Assembly (NCBI GenBank): GCA_964621755.1
Contig: CAZUPI010000002.1
Coordinates: 24,451 to 88,450 of the forward strand
Direction: 5' to 3'
DNA: 64,000 nt
Source of the DNA: UMGS1696 sp964621755
GTDB lineage: Bacteria > Bacillota > Clostridia > Oscillospirales > CAG-272
The notes below the pieces were generated by a model. The model was not told the DNA's origin. It ran no database searches and saw only the letters and a program-made list of their open reading frames with translations. Each line of letters opens with the position of its first letter. Positions within the stretch are counted from its first letter, which is position 1. The translations under genes were made by a program, and so were the position numbers. Of this stretch, positions 62,213 to 64,000 are shown in pieces.

Positions 62213-64000
62213 ATGTTTCATGGATTTGTAAAGCTTGCGGCAGCAGTACCGGAGATGCTTGTTGCCGCGCCGACTAAAAATGCAGAATTGATTGTTTCGC
62301 TGATTGATGAGGCTTATGCGGAAGGGGCGGCAGTCGTCGTTTTTCCGGAGCTGTGCATCACGGCGTATTCCTGCTCTGACCTGTTCTATTCCGATTCTCT
62401 TCTTGAGAACTGCGAGAAAGCGCTTGAGAGTATCGTCCGTCATACGTACGGTATGAAAATGCTCGTGTTCGTCGGACTGCCGGTCAGGCATTTCGGAAAG
62501 CTATATAACTGTGCCGCGGCTCTTTCGGACGGTCACCTGCTTGGCATAGTGCCAAAATCCAATATCCCGAACTATTCTGAGTTCTATGAGCTGCGCCAGT
62601 TCACACCCGCGTCTGCCGGAATCTCGCATGTCACCCTCGCCGGGGAAACAGTTCCCTTCGGCGTGAAGCAGCTCTTCTGCTGCAGCGAAATGCCGTCACT
62701 CCGCGCTGCGTGCGAAATCTGCGAGGATATGTGGGTCACCACCCCGCCATCCCTCTCCCATACCGCTGCGGGGGCAACCGTCGTCGTCAACCTCTCCGCC
62801 TCAAATGAAATCGTGTGCAAGGACGAATACCGCCGTACGCTGGTAAACGGTATTTCCGGCAAGCAGATTGCAGCATACGTCTTTGCTGACGCAGGCGAGA
62901 GCGAGTCTACCACCGATATCGTCTTCTCCGGTCACTCTATGATATCTGCAAACGGCGCCATTCTTGCGGAAAATCCCCCCTTCGGCGGAAAATCACTCAT
63001 CACGGGAGTCGTCGACCTCAAACACCTCGAACATGACCGCCGCCGGATGAATACCTACGCACCCGAAAATCGGGACGGCTATCAAATCACGTCATTCTCT
63101 CTCGACCTGCGTGAAACCGATATCACTGGCATCGTCGCGCCCCGTCCGTTCATCCCGGGCGGCGCTGAAAATAAAAAAGCCGTATGTGCGAGAATCCTCG
63201 ATATTCAGTCGCGCGGTCTGGCAAAACGAATCCGCGCCGCATACGCGAAGACCTGCGTCATCGCCCTCTCTGGCGGTCTTGATTCTACCCTTGCTCTCAT
63301 CGTAACCGCTCGCGCGATGGACCTTTTGAACCGTCCGCATACCGATATCACCGCGGTCACGCTTCCTTGCTTTGGCACAACCTCCCGCACTCGCTCCAAC
63401 GCAGAAGCCCTCGCTGTCGAATTCGGAACCTCCTTCCGCTGCATCGACATCAAGGAAGCGGTCGATATCCACTTCCGCGATATCGGACACAGCGCAGACA
63501 ACCTGTCGGTAGTCTACGAAAACTCACAGGCGCGCGAACGTACCCAGATCATCATGGATATCGCGAACGCGCAGAGCGGGCTGGTCGTCGGTACCGGCGA
63601 CCTGTCTGAGCTTGCCCTCGGTTGGGCGACCTACAACGGAGACCATATGTCAAACTACGGTGTGAACTGCGGCGTTCCCAAAACCCTCGTTCGCCATATC
63701 GTCTCCTATTTTGCTGACGAATGCGACAATCCAAGCTCGCCGGATAAGGGCCGCAATCCCAAGCTGGCGGCTGTTCTCCGCGACGTGCTGGCAACTCCGG
63801 TCAGCCCTGAGCTTCTCCCGGCCAAGGACGGCGAAATCGCGCAGAAAACCGAAGATATCGTGGGGCCCTACGACCTGCACGACTTCTTCCTCTATCACTT
63901 CGTTCGCTTCGGCGAAACGCCCGACAAGATTTTCCGCGAAGCAAAATCCGCTTTTGCGGGCGAATTTGACGACGAGACCATCAAAAAGTGGCTGAACACC
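62213..64000 (+). CDS. nadE: Glutamine-dependent NAD+ synthetase (partial at the right edge)
   Basis: The frame opens at ATG 62213 after GGAGA and is still open at base 64000 (596 codons). The N-terminal nitrilase-like glutaminase has VVVFPELCITAY (Glu), LGIVPKSNIPNYSEFYELR (Lys) and CEICEDMW (Cys), the catalytic triad. The C-terminal synthetase has the P-loop CVIALSGGLDSTLALI and GTGDLSELALGWATYNGDH. It amidates nicotinic acid adenine dinucleotide. Expected length is about 640 residues, so the stop lies just outside. Confidence 0.93.
   Translation, partial: MFHGFVKLAAAVPEMLVAAPTKNAELIVSLIDEAYAEGAAVVVFPELCITAYSCSDLFYSDSLLENCEKALESIVRHTYGMKMLVFVGLPVRHFGKLYNCAAALSDGHLLGIVPKSNIPNYSEFYELRQFTPASAGISHVTLAGETVPFGVKQLFCCSEMPSLRAACEICEDMWVTTPPSLSHTAAGATVVVNLSASNEIVCKDEYRRTLVNGISGKQIAAYVFADAGESESTTDIVFSGHSMISANGAILAENPPFGGKSLITGVVDLKHLEHDRRRMNTYAPENRDGYQITSFSLDLRETDITGIVAPRPFIPGGAENKKAVCARILDIQSRGLAKRIRAAYAKTCVIALSGGLDSTLALIVTARAMDLLNRPHTDITAVTLPCFGTTSRTRSNAEALAVEFGTSFRCIDIKEAVDIHFRDIGHSADNLSVVYENSQARERTQIIMDIANAQSGLVVGTGDLSELALGWATYNGDHMSNYGVNCGVPKTLVRHIVSYFADECDNPSSPDKGRNPKLAAVLRDVLATPVSPELLPAKDGEIAQKTEDIVGPYDLHDFFLYHFVRFGETPDKIFREAKSAFAGEFDDETIKKWLNT

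Overview
The window looks like a chromosomal segment of a low-to-mid GC Bacillota, most likely class Clostridia and possibly an anaerobic gut or rumen lineage. The evidence is an mraZ-rsmH start of a division/cell-wall cluster, a GatCAB amidotransferase operon, a SpoIID-like protein with peptidoglycan-binding repeats, strong sigma-A-type promoters, AGGAGG-like ribosome binding sites, PflX-type radical SAM and glycyl-radical-enzyme remnants, and lipoprotein-anchored solute-binding proteins. No rRNA, tRNA, CRISPR array or transposase gene was recognised.

Layout. 1-5.3 kb (minus): cell-division start cluster and gatCAB. 5.4-15.5 kb: endonuclease IV, a YihY/BrkB membrane protein, MltG, a CPBP protease, 5-formyl-THF cyclo-ligase, a DJ-1 gene, tmk and ftsK. 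A 387-bp copy of the ftsK 3' end has been inserted into the DJ-1 gene here. 15.7-17.9 kb: two half-size TauE/SafE-like proteins and a GH109-like Gfo/Idh/MocA protein. 18-21.1 kb: zur-znuACB zinc uptake operon with a Fur-type operator. 21.2-24.5 kb: MIF tautomerase, flavin reductase, and a frameshifted EF-G-like GTPase. 24.6-29.5 kb: a three-gene peptidoglycan-binding cassette and a HTH regulator fused to a bactofilin-like repeat domain. 29.6-31.4 kb: a C26 peptidase and a decayed glycyl radical enzyme. 31.5-39.7 kb: a complete oligopeptide ABC operon in which the OppC permease carries an RCC1-like seven-repeat propeller and OppF carries a long coiled-coil insertion.

39.8-44.5 kb: thiI, pncB, PflX-type radical SAM, a small protein and a CYTH protein. 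44.5-45.6 kb: an AT-rich element bounded by ~87-bp inverted repeats (about 88% identical) with a broken Cys-rich secreted-protein gene inside. 46-52.1 kb: a Cthe_2159-like lipoprotein, a class III aminotransferase with a broken micropeptide gene, an SCP2-like protein, birA, and a sialidase-like plus nanA pair. 52.2-54.6 kb: a possible orphan transcript and a Zn/Cd P-type ATPase. 54.7-64 kb: FAD dehydrogenase, two divergent orphan solute-binding lipoproteins, a frameshifted chloramphenicol-acetyltransferase-like gene, thpR, a GNAT remnant, trxB and nadE (runs off the right edge).

How it fits together: zinc is handled by import (znuACB/zur) and by a separate P1B exporter; NAD synthesis appears twice (pncB, nadE); sialic acid catabolism is represented by nanA and a BNR hydrolase; peptide uptake is represented by the unusual opp operon. 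A family of G-rich hairpins with A/T centres terminates many transcription units. Several genes carry single-base indels, often in homopolymers, which means either decay or assembly error; this should be settled before interpreting the broken genes.
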